This document shows, piece by piece, positions 16,506 to 25,414 of a stretch of 62,219 nt of DNA. The position numbers were made by a program, and so were the translations under genes. Numbering within the stretch: position 1 is the stretch's first letter; every line of letters starts with the position of its first letter. Location of the stretch: assembly GCA_046964515.1 (NCBI GenBank), contig JBKUYM010000011.1, forward strand, positions 1 to 62,219, given 5' to 3'. This DNA is from UMGS1663 sp046964515. GTDB taxonomy: Bacteria; Bacillota; Clostridia; TANB77; CAG-508. A model generated the notes under the pieces. It was not told the origin of the DNA and made no database searches. It worked only from the letters and a program-made list of their open reading frames with translations.

Positions 16506-17042
16506 CTAGTCCTTTTTACTTTTATTTGCTCTTAATAAACTATAACATCTTAAGTCATATAGTTTTCCGTCAAATCGTTTTTCTGCTTGTCTCAAGGTTC
16601 CCTCATATTCAAATCCACATTTTTCTAAAACTTTCCTAGAAGGTACATTAAAAGGGTAACAATAAGCTGTTATCAGGTCTATTGGTAATTGTTTAAAACC
16701 ATAATTAATAACTTCTTTTAATGCCTCTGTCATAATTCCTTTTCCCCAATATGCTTCTGACAAAGCATAACCAACCATTTTTGCTTTGTCATTTTCCCTT
16801 TTACTATCCTCAATTAAGCCAATTGTACCAATTACAAGTTCCTTTTGTTTTAAAGTAATTCCCCATACGGTTTGTTTATCTATAAATATTTCCTTTGCAA
16901 TTTCCAGTGTTTCCTCTAAATTTTTGTGTGGTTTCCACCCAGCATTTGGTCCCACATTTTTTTCTTTAGAATATGCATAAATAGCGTCTACATCTTCTAT
17001 CGTTAATGTCCTTAATCGTAATCTTTGCGTGCATAAATTCAT
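16506..17042 (-). CDS. GNAT-family N-acetyltransferase, RimJ/RimL-like
   Basis: A 178-residue acetyltransferase. It starts with the typical LRLRTLTIEDVDAIYAY segment and contains the acetyl-CoA pyrophosphate-binding region (GYALSEAYWGKGIMTEAL, about residues 91-108) and the family's PSRKVLEKCGFEYEGTLRQ segment (about 136-154). RimJ/RimL relatives acetylate ribosomal protein N-termini or small amines; the substrate here is unknown. It lies 18 bases after the SRPBCC gene, so the two are probably one transcript. Confidence 0.9.
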   Translation of the reverse strand: MNLCTQRLRLRTLTIEDVDAIYAYSKEKNVGPNAGWKPHKNLEETLEIAKEIFIDKQTVWGITLKQKELVIGTIGLIEDSKRENDKAKMVGYALSEAYWGKGIMTEALKEVINYGFKQLPIDLITAYCYPFNVPSRKVLEKCGFEYEGTLRQAEKRFDGKLYDLRCYSLLRANKSKKD

Positions 17043-17060
17043 ATTTTTACTCCTATTATC

Positions 17061-17468
17061 TTATTCTCCTAACTTTCTTTTTAAATCTCTTATATATGTT
17101 TTTTGCATCTTTTTTAGAGGCATCATAATATAAGATAGGATTTCTACAAACCTATTTTTCATTTCTATCTCTTCTGTAAATTCGATTCTTGTTCCACCAT
17201 TTTCTATTGCAAAAAAAACGCCCTTCCAGTTTCCTTTAAAATTCTGATTTTCCATAGTAAAAGCGTAAGTGGTATATGGTTGTTTTTGTGTAATAGTAAA
17301 GGTTGTGTTAAATCCACCTTTTGTATATTCTATAAATTGACTTCCATTTTCTAAAATCTCTATTCTTTCTAAATCACTTCTCCAACTATACTCTTCATTA
17401 TTCGTAACGATATTCCAAAGTGTTTTTCTATCTGCTTTAAATACAGCCTCAATCGTTGATTTTCTCAT
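17061..17468 (-). CDS. SRPBCC (START-like) domain protein
   Basis: A 135-residue single-domain protein. The N-terminal STIEAVFKADRKTLWNIVTN and the alternating strand pattern up to a C-terminal helix (SYIMMPLKKMQKTYIRDLKRKL) fit the polyketide-cyclase/START-like helix-grip fold, which binds hydrophobic ligands. There is no catalytic signature, so the function is unknown. It is the first gene of a two-gene unit with the GNAT enzyme. Confidence 0.8.
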   Translation of the reverse strand: MRKSTIEAVFKADRKTLWNIVTNNEEYSWRSDLERIEILENGSQFIEYTKGGFNTTFTITQKQPYTTYAFTMENQNFKGNWKGVFFAIENGGTRIEFTEEIEMKNRFVEILSYIMMPLKKMQKTYIRDLKRKLGE

Positions 17469-17549
17469 ACTATTTTAATTCCTCTTCTATTCTTTTTCTC
17501 CATTTTACCCTTTTCTTGCTTCATAAGCAATCCTTTTTAAGAAAAATAG

Positions 17550-17575
17550 AAAAAAGGACTTATATAAGTCCTTTG
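17550..17575. terminator. Terminator after the LamG pilin-like gene
   Basis: A 22-base perfect palindrome (AAAGGACTTAT and its complement) followed on the minus strand by a T run, 15 bases past the stop at 17590. Confidence 0.8.
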
Positions 17576-17589
17576 AAACTTCATTCTTT

Positions 17590-18792
17590 TTATTGTAATT
17601 TATGATAAGTCACTGTCTTATGATAATTCTGTAACACTTCCTCCTCTGTTAAACATCGATTATAAATTCGTGCAGCATACATATCACCATTTAAATAACC
17701 GGTTATAGAACTCCATCTTACTTTTCCTATTTGAAAATATTTTATATTGGGAATTTCATTCTCCTTAAAATTCTCCCAATACGTCTCTTTTAATTTAGCT
17801 TGCTTTAATAATTTACCATTTTTATAAACGGTATATGTAGTATTTTTATGTTCATAAGTGATTGTATACATGGCCTCTTCATTTAAATTGACAGCATCTT
17901 TTACCTTTAGATTGTGTTGTGCATTTATGTTTTCCCAAACTTCACTATTACCACAGCTACTATAACCAAAATTCGCGAGTATTGCTCCATTCATTGACCA
18001 CATTCTCATTCCATTACCTTCTACATCACTGGCACTTGTATTACTATAGGCACAAAACAAAGGAATATACTGGTGGTCTCCTGCATAATCCAGAATTTTG
18101 CCATAAAATTCTAAGGTAATTTCATCTTTTACATCCATGTTTCCATTTACTTGTATATAATCATTCTTTCCATCAAAGGAAATACGATTTTCATTCCAAT
18201 TCCTATTCTCATTATCTTCAAAACCATATAATGTAACATTTTCTCCCCAAGAAGAAGCATCTGCCATATTCATGGGATCCGCATTAAACACTAACCCTTC
18301 TGTTATGGCTAAACTACTCTCATACGACAAATGAGAATAACTATTCTTTTCTAAGGGTATGCCCTGTACCTGTTCATAATTGACAAGCCAATCTTGTTGT
18401 AGTTTTCCATATCCCTCCACAAATGTTCCTTGTTCTATAAAATACCAGCCTGTTCCATAAATTTGTTGCTTCTCATTCAGCATAATGATATTCCATGTAT
18501 TCCCATTTTCAGAAGTTTTATCATATAGCGGTATGCCTATCTTATAAGTACTATCCGTCTGTACAACACTTTCCAACTGCGCTAGAGTCATAACCAGTTC
18601 CATTGCTTCTTTTTCACTAGATACTTCTGTTAACAATTTCGCTTTTTTTGCTTGCATAAATATACCCTGATTTCCCACTAGTACACCAATACTAACACTT
18701 GCTAAAATGATAAGGATTATAATGGTTATGACTAAAGAAATTAATGTAATTCCTTTTTTCTCATTTTTAAATTTCTTCTTACTTTTTTTCAT
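17590..18792 (-). CDS. Pilin-like surface protein with a LamG/concanavalin-like domain
   Basis: A 400-residue protein. A lysine-rich start leads to Gly14 and ITLISLVITI, the family's prepilin-like region (Ser at +5), with a hydrophobic helix at about residues 16-34. Residues from about 170 to the end resemble a laminin-G/concanavalin-type beta sandwich: a DYIQVNGNMDVKDEITLEFY strand pair, and the characteristic closing segment AARIYNRCLTEEEVLQNYH. Such domains bind glycans or proteins. It stands alone with its own terminator and divergently faces leuS. Cell-surface glycan binding is a reasonable guess only. Confidence 0.75.
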   Translation of the reverse strand: MKKSKKKFKNEKKGITLISLVITIIILIILASVSIGVLVGNQGIFMQAKKAKLLTEVSSEKEAMELVMTLAQLESVVQTDSTYKIGIPLYDKTSENGNTWNIIMLNEKQQIYGTGWYFIEQGTFVEGYGKLQQDWLVNYEQVQGIPLEKNSYSHLSYESSLAITEGLVFNADPMNMADASSWGENVTLYGFEDNENRNWNENRISFDGKNDYIQVNGNMDVKDEITLEFYGKILDYAGDHQYIPLFCAYSNTSASDVEGNGMRMWSMNGAILANFGYSSCGNSEVWENINAQHNLKVKDAVNLNEEAMYTITYEHKNTTYTVYKNGKLLKQAKLKETYWENFKENEIPNIKYFQIGKVRWSSITGYLNGDMYAARIYNRCLTEEEVLQNYHKTVTYHKLQ

Positions 18793-18957
18793 ATGCTTAC
18801 GATTTCCTTTCTTTTTTTATCTGTATATCATTTTTCTTTTTTAATATAAACTATCTTTCTGTACTAGCAAATATTATCTATGTAAACTATAGAACTCATT
18901 ATTTTCCGCTTTTTAACAATTTTTTGTTTTTCGCTTTCTTTTCCTTTTAAATTGTAG

Positions 18958-18963
18958 TATAAT
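18958..18963 (+). promoter_or_regulatory. leuS -10 element
   Basis: TATAAT at 18958-18963, 63 bases before the leuS ATG; the -35 region (TTTCTT) is weak. No T-box precedes leuS. Confidence 0.5.
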
Positions 18964-19025
18964 AAGCTATGTATTTAAAAAAGAAAATTCAAAGATATTT
19001 TGAAATAAAAAGGAAGGATGATTTT

Positions 19026-21452
19026 ATGGCTTACAATTTTACAGAAATTGAAAAAAAATGGCAAAACAAATGGTATAGCGAAGGCACTTTTTATGCTGAA
19101 GACGACCGTTCAAAGGAAAAATGGTATGGTTTAATTGAATTTCCATATCCTTCTGGTCAAGGACTCCATGTAGGACACCCTAGAAGTTATACAGCATTAG
19201 ATATCATTGCTAGAAAAAAGAGAATGCAAGGATATAATGTACTCTATCCAATTGGTTTTGATGCATTTGGCCTTCCTGCCGAAAATTACGCAATTAAAAA
19301 TCATGTACATCCCAGAATTACTACTGAAAAAAATATTGCTCACTTTACAGAGCAATTAAAAGCTTTAGGGTTTTCATTTGATTGGTCTAGAGTGGTTAAT
19401 ACCACTGATCCAGAATATTATAAATGGACACAGTGGATTTTCATCCAATTATACAAACATGGACTAGCTTACAAAACCACTATGCCAATTAATTTTTGTA
19501 CAGGCTGTAAAGTCGGATTAGCTAACGAAGAAGTTGTAAACGGTGCTTGTGAAAGATGCGGTAGCCCTGTTGTACAAAAAGAAAAAAGTCAGTGGATGTT
19601 AAAAATCACAGAATATGCTCAAAGATTAATTGATGATTTAGATGAAGTAGATTATTTAGAAAAAATTAAAACCCAACAAAAAAATTGGATTGGACGTAGT
19701 GAAGGTGCAGAAGTTACTTTCAAAATAGATGGTACAAATGAAACATTAGTTGTTTATACAACAAGACCAGACACACTTTTTGGAGCTACCTATATGGTAG
19801 TTGCACCAGAACATCCTATTATGGAGACGCTTGCTTCTAAAATTACTAACACAGATGAAATTATCGCTTATCAAAAACAGGCTGCTTTAAAATCTGATTT
19901 TGAAAGAGCAGAATTAAATAAAGAAAAAACAGGTGTAGAAATAAAAGGTATCAAAGCTGTTAATCCTTTAACTGGTGACTTAATTCCTATTTGGGTTTCT
20001 GATTACGTATTGATTACCTATGGAACAGGGGCTATTATGGCCGTACCTGCTCATGATGATAGAGATTTTGAATTTGCAAAGAAATTTGACCTTCCTATCA
20101 TTCAAGTTATTGAATCTAATAGCCCAGATTCTACATGTGATATTGAAAAAGAGCCTTTTACAGATGTAGAAACTGGCAAATTAATGAACTCTGGTTTCCT
20201 TACAGGTTTATCTGTAGAAGAAGCTAAGAAAAAAGTAATTGATTACTTAGAAAAAGAACATATTGGTACTAAAAAAGTAAATTATAAATTACGTGATTGG
20301 GTATTTTCTAGACAACGTTATTGGGGAGAACCTATTCCAATGATATATTGTGATAGTTGTGGTTGGGTTCCAGTTCCTGAAGAATCACTTCCATTAGTTT
20401 TACCAGACATTGAAGATTATGAACCAGGAGATAATGGAGAATCACCACTTGCAAAACATACAGAATGGACGCATACCACTTGTCCTCATTGTGGAAAAGA
20501 AGCTATCAGAGAAACCGACACAATGCCACAATGGGCAGGTTCTTCTTGGTATTTCTTAAGATATATGGACCCACATAATGCTAATGCTTTAGCCTCAAAA
20601 GAAGCTCTAACATATTGGAGCCCTGTTGATTGGTATAATGGTGGTATGGAACATACTACACTACACTTGCTATATTCTAGATTTTGGCATAAATTTTTAT
20701 ATGACATTGGTGTAGTACCTACAAAAGAACCTTATCAAAAACGTACCTCTCATGGTATGATTTTAGGCTCTAATGGTGAAAAAATGTCTAAATCTAAGGG
20801 AAATGTTATTAATCCAGATGATATTATTACGGAATTTGGAGCAGACACTTTTAGAGTATATGAAATGTTTATGGGACCATTTGATCAAACAGCGCCATGG
20901 TCTATGGAAAGTATTCGTGGTTGTGGTAAATTCTTAGACAGAGTATGGAATATGCAAGAGTTTTTAGTAGAAGGAGATACTTACTCTCCTACATTTGAAA
21001 AAATGATGCATAAAGCAATAAAAAAAGTATCTAGTGATATAGAAGAAATGAAATTTAATACAGCAGTTTCTACTTTTATGACAATGGTTAACGAATTTTA
21101 CAAGATAAAAAAGATTAATAAAGCAGAATTTAAAACCTTTTTACAATTATTAAATCCTTTTGCCCCTCATATGACAGAAGAATTATATGAAAAATTAGGT
21201 GAGAGTAAAACAATTGCTCAAACAACCTGGCCTACTTATGAAGAATCTAAAACAATTGATGATGAAATCGCAATTCCTGTTCAACTTAATGGAAAAGTTA
21301 AAGCTACTATTACGATTCCTTTAGATGCCCAAGAAGAAAAAGTAAAGGAAATTATCCACAATCAAGACACTATTTGTGGATTACTAGAAGGAAAAACTGT
21401 CATTAAGGAAATTTATGTAAAAAATAAAATCTATAATATTGTTGTAAAATAA
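19026..21452 (+). CDS. leuS: Leucyl-tRNA synthetase
   Basis: An 808-residue class I synthetase. The HIGH motif is present as HVGHPRSYTALD (PSGQGLHVGH), the KMSKS loop as GEKMSKSKGNV, and the CP1 editing domain contains the VYTTRPDTLFGATYMV threonine-rich pocket and GTGAIMAVPAHDDRD. A zinc-binding set (CTGCKVG...CERCG) lies near residues 157-180. The start is set at 19026 because AGGAAGGA lies nine bases before it; the frame extends 19 codons further upstream through the -10 region without a ribosome binding site. It is monocistronic. Confidence 0.97.
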   Translation: MAYNFTEIEKKWQNKWYSEGTFYAEDDRSKEKWYGLIEFPYPSGQGLHVGHPRSYTALDIIARKKRMQGYNVLYPIGFDAFGLPAENYAIKNHVHPRITTEKNIAHFTEQLKALGFSFDWSRVVNTTDPEYYKWTQWIFIQLYKHGLAYKTTMPINFCTGCKVGLANEEVVNGACERCGSPVVQKEKSQWMLKITEYAQRLIDDLDEVDYLEKIKTQQKNWIGRSEGAEVTFKIDGTNETLVVYTTRPDTLFGATYMVVAPEHPIMETLASKITNTDEIIAYQKQAALKSDFERAELNKEKTGVEIKGIKAVNPLTGDLIPIWVSDYVLITYGTGAIMAVPAHDDRDFEFAKKFDLPIIQVIESNSPDSTCDIEKEPFTDVETGKLMNSGFLTGLSVEEAKKKVIDYLEKEHIGTKKVNYKLRDWVFSRQRYWGEPIPMIYCDSCGWVPVPEESLPLVLPDIEDYEPGDNGESPLAKHTEWTHTTCPHCGKEAIRETDTMPQWAGSSWYFLRYMDPHNANALASKEALTYWSPVDWYNGGMEHTTLHLLYSRFWHKFLYDIGVVPTKEPYQKRTSHGMILGSNGEKMSKSKGNVINPDDIITEFGADTFRVYEMFMGPFDQTAPWSMESIRGCGKFLDRVWNMQEFLVEGDTYSPTFEKMMHKAIKKVSSDIEEMKFNTAVSTFMTMVNEFYKIKKINKAEFKTFLQLLNPFAPHMTEELYEKLGESKTIAQTTWPTYEESKTIDDEIAIPVQLNGKVKATITIPLDAQEEKVKEIIHNQDTICGLLEGKTVIKEIYVKNKIYNIVVK

Positions 21453-21470
21453 ATCTAAAAGTATAAATAA

Positions 21471-21501
21471 AGAAATGCCCAGGCAAAGCCTGGGCGTTCT
21501 T
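21471..21501. terminator. Bidirectional terminator after leuS
   Basis: GCCCAGGC pairs with GCCTGGGC around AAA, extended by AGAA/TTCT, with T and A tracts on both sides. It serves leuS and the convergent gene ending at 21502. Confidence 0.9.
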
Positions 21502-21879
21502 TTAAGTTAATTTATTAAATTCCTTACACGGACTAGTAGACTTGAAAATCGCCACAATGTCCGCATATTTCATGAAGAAAAACCTTTCAATAAGATCTTC
21601 CTCCATATAGTTATCTAAAAGTAATGCTAAACTGCTATTGACTTCATATTCCTTAAGTCTTGGCAATTTATTCTTCACATTGCGACTATTCATAAGCCAA
21701 CTATATTTGAGTATAGCTAGTAAAAACAAGATAGCATCTGCTGATACCCATGTTTCTTCTGCCAACTGATAAACCTGTTGTTTACTAATGCTGACAGTCA
21801 CTTCATCTGCTAAAAACGTAATAAAAAAATTCCGTTTATCCTCTGTACGTGTTTTTATAACTTCGTATGCATGTAACAT
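21502..21879 (-). CDS. Hypothetical protein
   Basis: A 125-residue soluble protein of unknown family. The start is the ATG at 21877-21879, seven bases after AGGAGG. Two earlier in-frame ATGs lie in or before the ribosome binding site, and the frame beyond them covers a perfect consensus promoter. The sequence alternates short strands and helices, with a hydrophobic patch ADAILFLLAILKYSW at about residues 47-61 that is too short and mixed to be a confident membrane segment. No motif suggests a function. Confidence 0.65.
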   Translation of the reverse strand: MLHAYEVIKTRTEDKRNFFITFLADEVTVSISKQQVYQLAEETWVSADAILFLLAILKYSWLMNSRNVKNKLPRLKEYEVNSSLALLLDNYMEEDLIERFFFMKYADIVAIFKSTSPCKEFNKLT

Positions 21880-21909
21880 ATGCATACCTCCTAAATTTGA
21901 TTTGTTCCT

Positions 21910-21938
21910 ATTATACAACTTTACATAATTTATGTCAA
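21910..21938 (-). promoter_or_regulatory. Consensus promoter of the 21502-21879 gene
   Basis: Minus strand TTGACA (21933-21938), 17-base spacer, TATAAT (21910-21915): a full match to the housekeeping consensus. Confidence 0.85.
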
Positions 21939-21942
21939 GAAA

Positions 21943-21969
21943 AATAGTGAATGTTTTTCATTCACTATT
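21943..21969 (-). terminator. Terminator after the coiled-coil gene
   Basis: AATAGTGAATG pairs perfectly with CATTCACTATT around a five-base loop, with a T run on the minus strand. It ends four bases before the next promoter's -35. Confidence 0.8.
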
Positions 21970-21974
21970 AAATA

Positions 21975-23678
21975 TTATAAATTATAGGCTAAAATTTGAG
22001 ATACATATTGTGTCTGTTCTTCTTCCACTTCTTTTCCCATGAGCCAAGAAAGAATTCCTTGTCTTTCTTTTCTTTGTAACATCTTTTCTAACTTATCTTG
22101 GTATTTTTCCATTTCTATATGTAATCTTCTAATTTCTTCTTCTTGTTCTTGTATTTGTCTTCTATATACCATCTTTTCTTTTTCATTTTGTTCCTGATAA
22201 ACATTTAATAGATTTTCTTGTAAAAGATTTACACTAGCACTCGCTTTTTCTTGCTCATCTACTACTTTATCAAAGTAGAAAGTTTGACCATTTAGTAATT
22301 CTTCCTGTCTTAACTCAATTTCTTTTATGGTATTTTGACTTTCTAATTGCATTTCTAAAATTGTCTGTTTAGCCTCTTCTTGCATAGCTATAATTTTTCC
22401 AGTACCTTCTTTATATAGTTGTTCTTGTTTATCTATTATTTCTTGTTTTACTGCTTGTTGCATTTCATAAAATTTTTCTGTAGCTACAGGATATGGATTT
22501 TCTTTTGCAATTTCCTCTTGTATTTTTTTCACACCTTGTTGTAATTCTCTTTGTAGCTTTTCCATCTGTTGTTTACTTTGCTCTTCTAATAATGTAATTT
22601 GTTCTTCCACTGGTTGATTATCAAAAGTTATCTCTTGTATTTGTTCCTCTATTTTAGCTTGTTTTTTTATCATTTCTTGCTGTAAATTTGTTAATGAAGA
22701 TAGTTTTTCTGTTATGCTATTTTCAACAATCTTTTTTAATTGTTCTTGTAATTGACAAAAGTCTACTTGATACTGACTTTCAATTTCTGAAAATTCTGCT
22801 TTTATAGTAGATTGGTTATCTAATTGTACAAGTTGTTTTTGCATTTCTTCTTGTTTTGCATTTAATGTTTGAAAAGCCTCTTCTTGTTGCTTTAATATTT
22901 TAGGAAATACCTCTTTTTGTGCTTGTTTTAATTGTTCTAAATTCTCTTCTATGCGATTACTGCTATTTTTTACCTGACCTAATTGTTGCAATTGTACCAT
23001 ATTTTCATCAATTTTTTGACTAATATTAGTAATTGCCTGTAATTTATAGATAACTTCTTGCCCAATAGATTCATCCTGTTTATTTTGTTTTTGTAACAAT
23101 ATTGTTATCATCTTTTCTGCTAAAGCCTTTTGCTGCTCTTGCATTTCTTCTAGCCTTCGCAATTTTTCACTAACTTGTTGCCTATCTTGTTTTTTCTCTT
23201 CTTCTACAGTGGTTATTTCTTGATTATTTATTTGTAATTTAACATATCTACCTATTTCTTGTTTTACTTGTTGTAAAGCCTCTTCTTGCTTTGTAAACTC
23301 TGCTTTTAAATAAGCCATTTGTTTTAATTCTGAAATATATTTTTCTGCCACTTGCTCTATAACTTGATTTCCTTGTTCTTCTTTCTCTTGCACAGCATGA
23401 AAAATATATTCTAGATTTTTAGAATATAAAGTCATTTGTTCTTTTATTTCATTTAATTTTTGATTTAAAATTGTCTCAATTTCACTTAAATCTTGTAAGT
23501 TAACTTGAATAGGTGCACTAATGCTACGAACTTTTTTTATTTTTGTTTTATGATTCTTAACATACTCTCTTTGTTCTAAATTTCTTTTAGCCAAATCTAA
23601 TAATTCTTTCACTTCTTTGGTTTGTTTATTATAAACTTCATCAATCTTTGGTTCCATTTTTAGTTCATTGTTTAACAT
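21975..23678 (-). CDS. Large Gln/Glu-rich coiled-coil protein, unknown function
   Basis: A 567-residue protein that is almost entirely heptad coiled coil from about residue 70 to 545, very rich in Q, E and K, with no membrane segment or signal peptide. A short non-coiled N-terminus and a C-terminal ILSWLMGK segment flank the rod. The start was set at 23678: AGGTGGT lies just upstream, and the longer frame includes the promoter at 23700-23728. It could be a structural or scaffolding protein (for example of division or chromosome), but nothing identifies it. It stands alone. Confidence 0.7.
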   Translation of the reverse strand: MLNNELKMEPKIDEVYNKQTKEVKELLDLAKRNLEQREYVKNHKTKIKKVRSISAPIQVNLQDLSEIETILNQKLNEIKEQMTLYSKNLEYIFHAVQEKEEQGNQVIEQVAEKYISELKQMAYLKAEFTKQEEALQQVKQEIGRYVKLQINNQEITTVEEEKKQDRQQVSEKLRRLEEMQEQQKALAEKMITILLQKQNKQDESIGQEVIYKLQAITNISQKIDENMVQLQQLGQVKNSSNRIEENLEQLKQAQKEVFPKILKQQEEAFQTLNAKQEEMQKQLVQLDNQSTIKAEFSEIESQYQVDFCQLQEQLKKIVENSITEKLSSLTNLQQEMIKKQAKIEEQIQEITFDNQPVEEQITLLEEQSKQQMEKLQRELQQGVKKIQEEIAKENPYPVATEKFYEMQQAVKQEIIDKQEQLYKEGTGKIIAMQEEAKQTILEMQLESQNTIKEIELRQEELLNGQTFYFDKVVDEQEKASASVNLLQENLLNVYQEQNEKEKMVYRRQIQEQEEEIRRLHIEMEKYQDKLEKMLQRKERQGILSWLMGKEVEEEQTQYVSQILAYNL

Positions 23679-23699
23679 TTTAAAACACCACCTACTTCC

Positions 23700-23728
23700 A
23701 TTATACCGCAATATAAGCTTTTTTTCAA
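23700..23728 (-). promoter_or_regulatory. Promoter of the coiled-coil gene
   Basis: Minus strand TTGAAA (23723-23728), 17 bases, TATAAT (23700-23705), 22 bases before the chosen ATG. It overlaps the upstream part of the longer reading frame, supporting the internal start. Confidence 0.75.
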
Positions 23729-23815
23729 TAGGTTTACTTAATTTTGTATACATAATTTGTTTTTATTTGCTTATAAAAAAAGATATATCTTTAAAATATA
23801 ATCTTTCCGCTCCCT

Positions 23816-24781
23816 TTATTCTTTAATTAATTTCTCAATAGATTCCTCTCTCATTTGTTTGATTAATGCACAGCTGGCATTTAATTTTGTTTGCTCTTCT
23901 TGACTTAAATCTAATTCTAATAATTCTCTAACACCATTTTTATTAATAATGGCTGGTACACCAATATAAATATCTTCTTGACCATACTTTCCATCTTGTA
24001 AATAAGTAGATACCGTTAAAATAGAATTCTCATCATCTAAGATTGCTCTTACTAAACGATTTAAAGCCATACCAATTCCATAATACGTAGCCTTTTTCTT
24101 TTCAATAATTTCGTAAGCAGCATTTACTACTCCTGCATGAATTTTTTGTAAATCTTCCATAGGATGTCCATTATCTTTCATCATCTCTACCACTCTTTTA
24201 CAACCAATATAAGCATGATTCCATGGTACAAATGAAGAATCTCCATGTTCTCCTAAAATATAGGCATGTACATTCTTACTAGACACTTTAAAATAATCAG
24301 CCACTAAATAACGTAATCTGGCTGTATCTAAAACTGTTCCAGAACCAATCACTTGGTTTTTAGGAAGTCCTGATACTTGGGCTACCACATAGGTCATCAA
24401 ATCCACCGGATTACTTGCTACAATAATGATACCATGAAAGCCATTCGCCATAATGTCTTTTGTAATTTGTTTCATAATTTTTGTATTTACTTGTGCTAAT
24501 TCTAATCTAGTTTGTCCTCCTTGCTTTTGAGCAATACCTGCTGTAATAACTACTATCTCTGCATCTGCACAATCACTATAATCCCCTGCCTTTATATTCA
24601 TTTTTTGAGGAGCAAAAGGAAGTCCATGAGATAAATCCATTTCTTCTCCTTTTGTTTTTTCCTTATCAATATCTACTAATACAAGTTCATTAATGCCTCC
24701 TCTATTTAACATAGAATAGGCCATACTCATACCTACAAAACCTGTACCTACCAAAACAATCTTTCCTTTTTTAATTTCCAT
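23816..24781 (-). CDS. ldh: L-lactate dehydrogenase
   Basis: A 321-residue NAD-dependent enzyme reducing pyruvate to L-lactate. The nucleotide motif GTGFVG is at residues 12-17, Arg92 lies in the mobile-loop segment QKQGGQTR (the Gln is the LDH-type specificity residue, against Arg in malate dehydrogenases), and catalytic His179 is in GEHGDS. It has its own promoter just past the msrB stop and contributes lactate to the predicted ethanol/lactate/H2 fermentation. Confidence 0.95.
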   Translation of the reverse strand: MEIKKGKIVLVGTGFVGMSMAYSMLNRGGINELVLVDIDKEKTKGEEMDLSHGLPFAPQKMNIKAGDYSDCADAEIVVITAGIAQKQGGQTRLELAQVNTKIMKQITKDIMANGFHGIIIVASNPVDLMTYVVAQVSGLPKNQVIGSGTVLDTARLRYLVADYFKVSSKNVHAYILGEHGDSSFVPWNHAYIGCKRVVEMMKDNGHPMEDLQKIHAGVVNAAYEIIEKKKATYYGIGMALNRLVRAILDDENSILTVSTYLQDGKYGQEDIYIGVPAIINKNGVRELLELDLSQEEQTKLNASCALIKQMREESIEKLIKE

Positions 24782-24819
24782 GATAACTCTCCTTTCTTAA
24801 TGATTTATTGCCATATATT

Positions 24820-24848
24820 ATTTTATCACTTTTCTACCAGTCATACAA
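24820..24848 (-). promoter_or_regulatory. ldh promoter
   Basis: Minus strand TTGTAT (24843-24848), 17 bases, TAAAAT (24820-24825), beginning right after the msrB stop codon. Confidence 0.6.
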
Positions 24849-24852
24849 TATT

Positions 24853-25296
24853 TTATCTACGCAATAATTCTATATATTCACCATAGCCTTCTTCTTCCAT
24901 TTTTTCTATCGGAATAAATCTTAAAGCAGCACTGTTAATGCAATATCGTAACCCTCCTTTATCTTTTGGTCCATCCGTAAATACATGTCCTAAATGTGAA
25001 TTTGCATATTGACTTCTTACCTCTGTTCTATCCATACCATGTGTGGTATCACTTTTTTCTATAATTACTTCTTTTTTTATAGGTTTTGAAAAACTTGGCC
25101 ATCCACAACCAGATTCAAATTTATCTATTGATAAAAATAAAGGCTCTCCGCTAATAATATCTACATAAATTCCCAAATCAAAAGTATCATAATATTCATT
25201 TAAAAATGGTGGCTCTGTTCCATTTTCTTGTGTAACATGATATTGTAAATCCGTTAATTTATTTTTTTCAGCTTTTATATTTTCCATTTTATTCAC
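24853..25296 (-). CDS. msrB: Peptide-methionine (R)-S-oxide reductase MsrB
   Basis: A 147-residue single-domain MsrB that repairs the R-form of methionine sulfoxide in proteins. The conserved SGCGWPSF (about residues 62-69), RTEVRSQYANSHLGHVF and catalytic Cys in RYCINSAALRF are all present. The two CxxC zinc motifs found in many MsrBs are absent; the first is replaced by DIISGEPLF, which marks the zinc-free type. There is no fused MsrA domain. Confidence 0.94.
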   Translation of the reverse strand: MNKMENIKAEKNKLTDLQYHVTQENGTEPPFLNEYYDTFDLGIYVDIISGEPLFLSIDKFESGCGWPSFSKPIKKEVIIEKSDTTHGMDRTEVRSQYANSHLGHVFTDGPKDKGGLRYCINSAALRFIPIEKMEEEGYGEYIELLRR

Positions 25297-25369
25297 TTTT
25301 CCTTTCTTATTTTTTATTTTATGTAAAAATAAGTTTTCTATACTTTTTATATTGATTTTAAAGGCGCAA

Positions 25370-25403
25370 AAGAAGAAGCTCCTCTTTTTAGATTTGCTTC
25401 TTT
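25370..25403 (-). terminator. hydA terminator
   Basis: Minus strand AAAGAAGC pairs with GCTTCTTC across a loop of about 17 bases and is followed by TTTT. Weaker than the others because of the long loop. Confidence 0.55.
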
Positions 25404-25414
25404 CTTATATTTCT

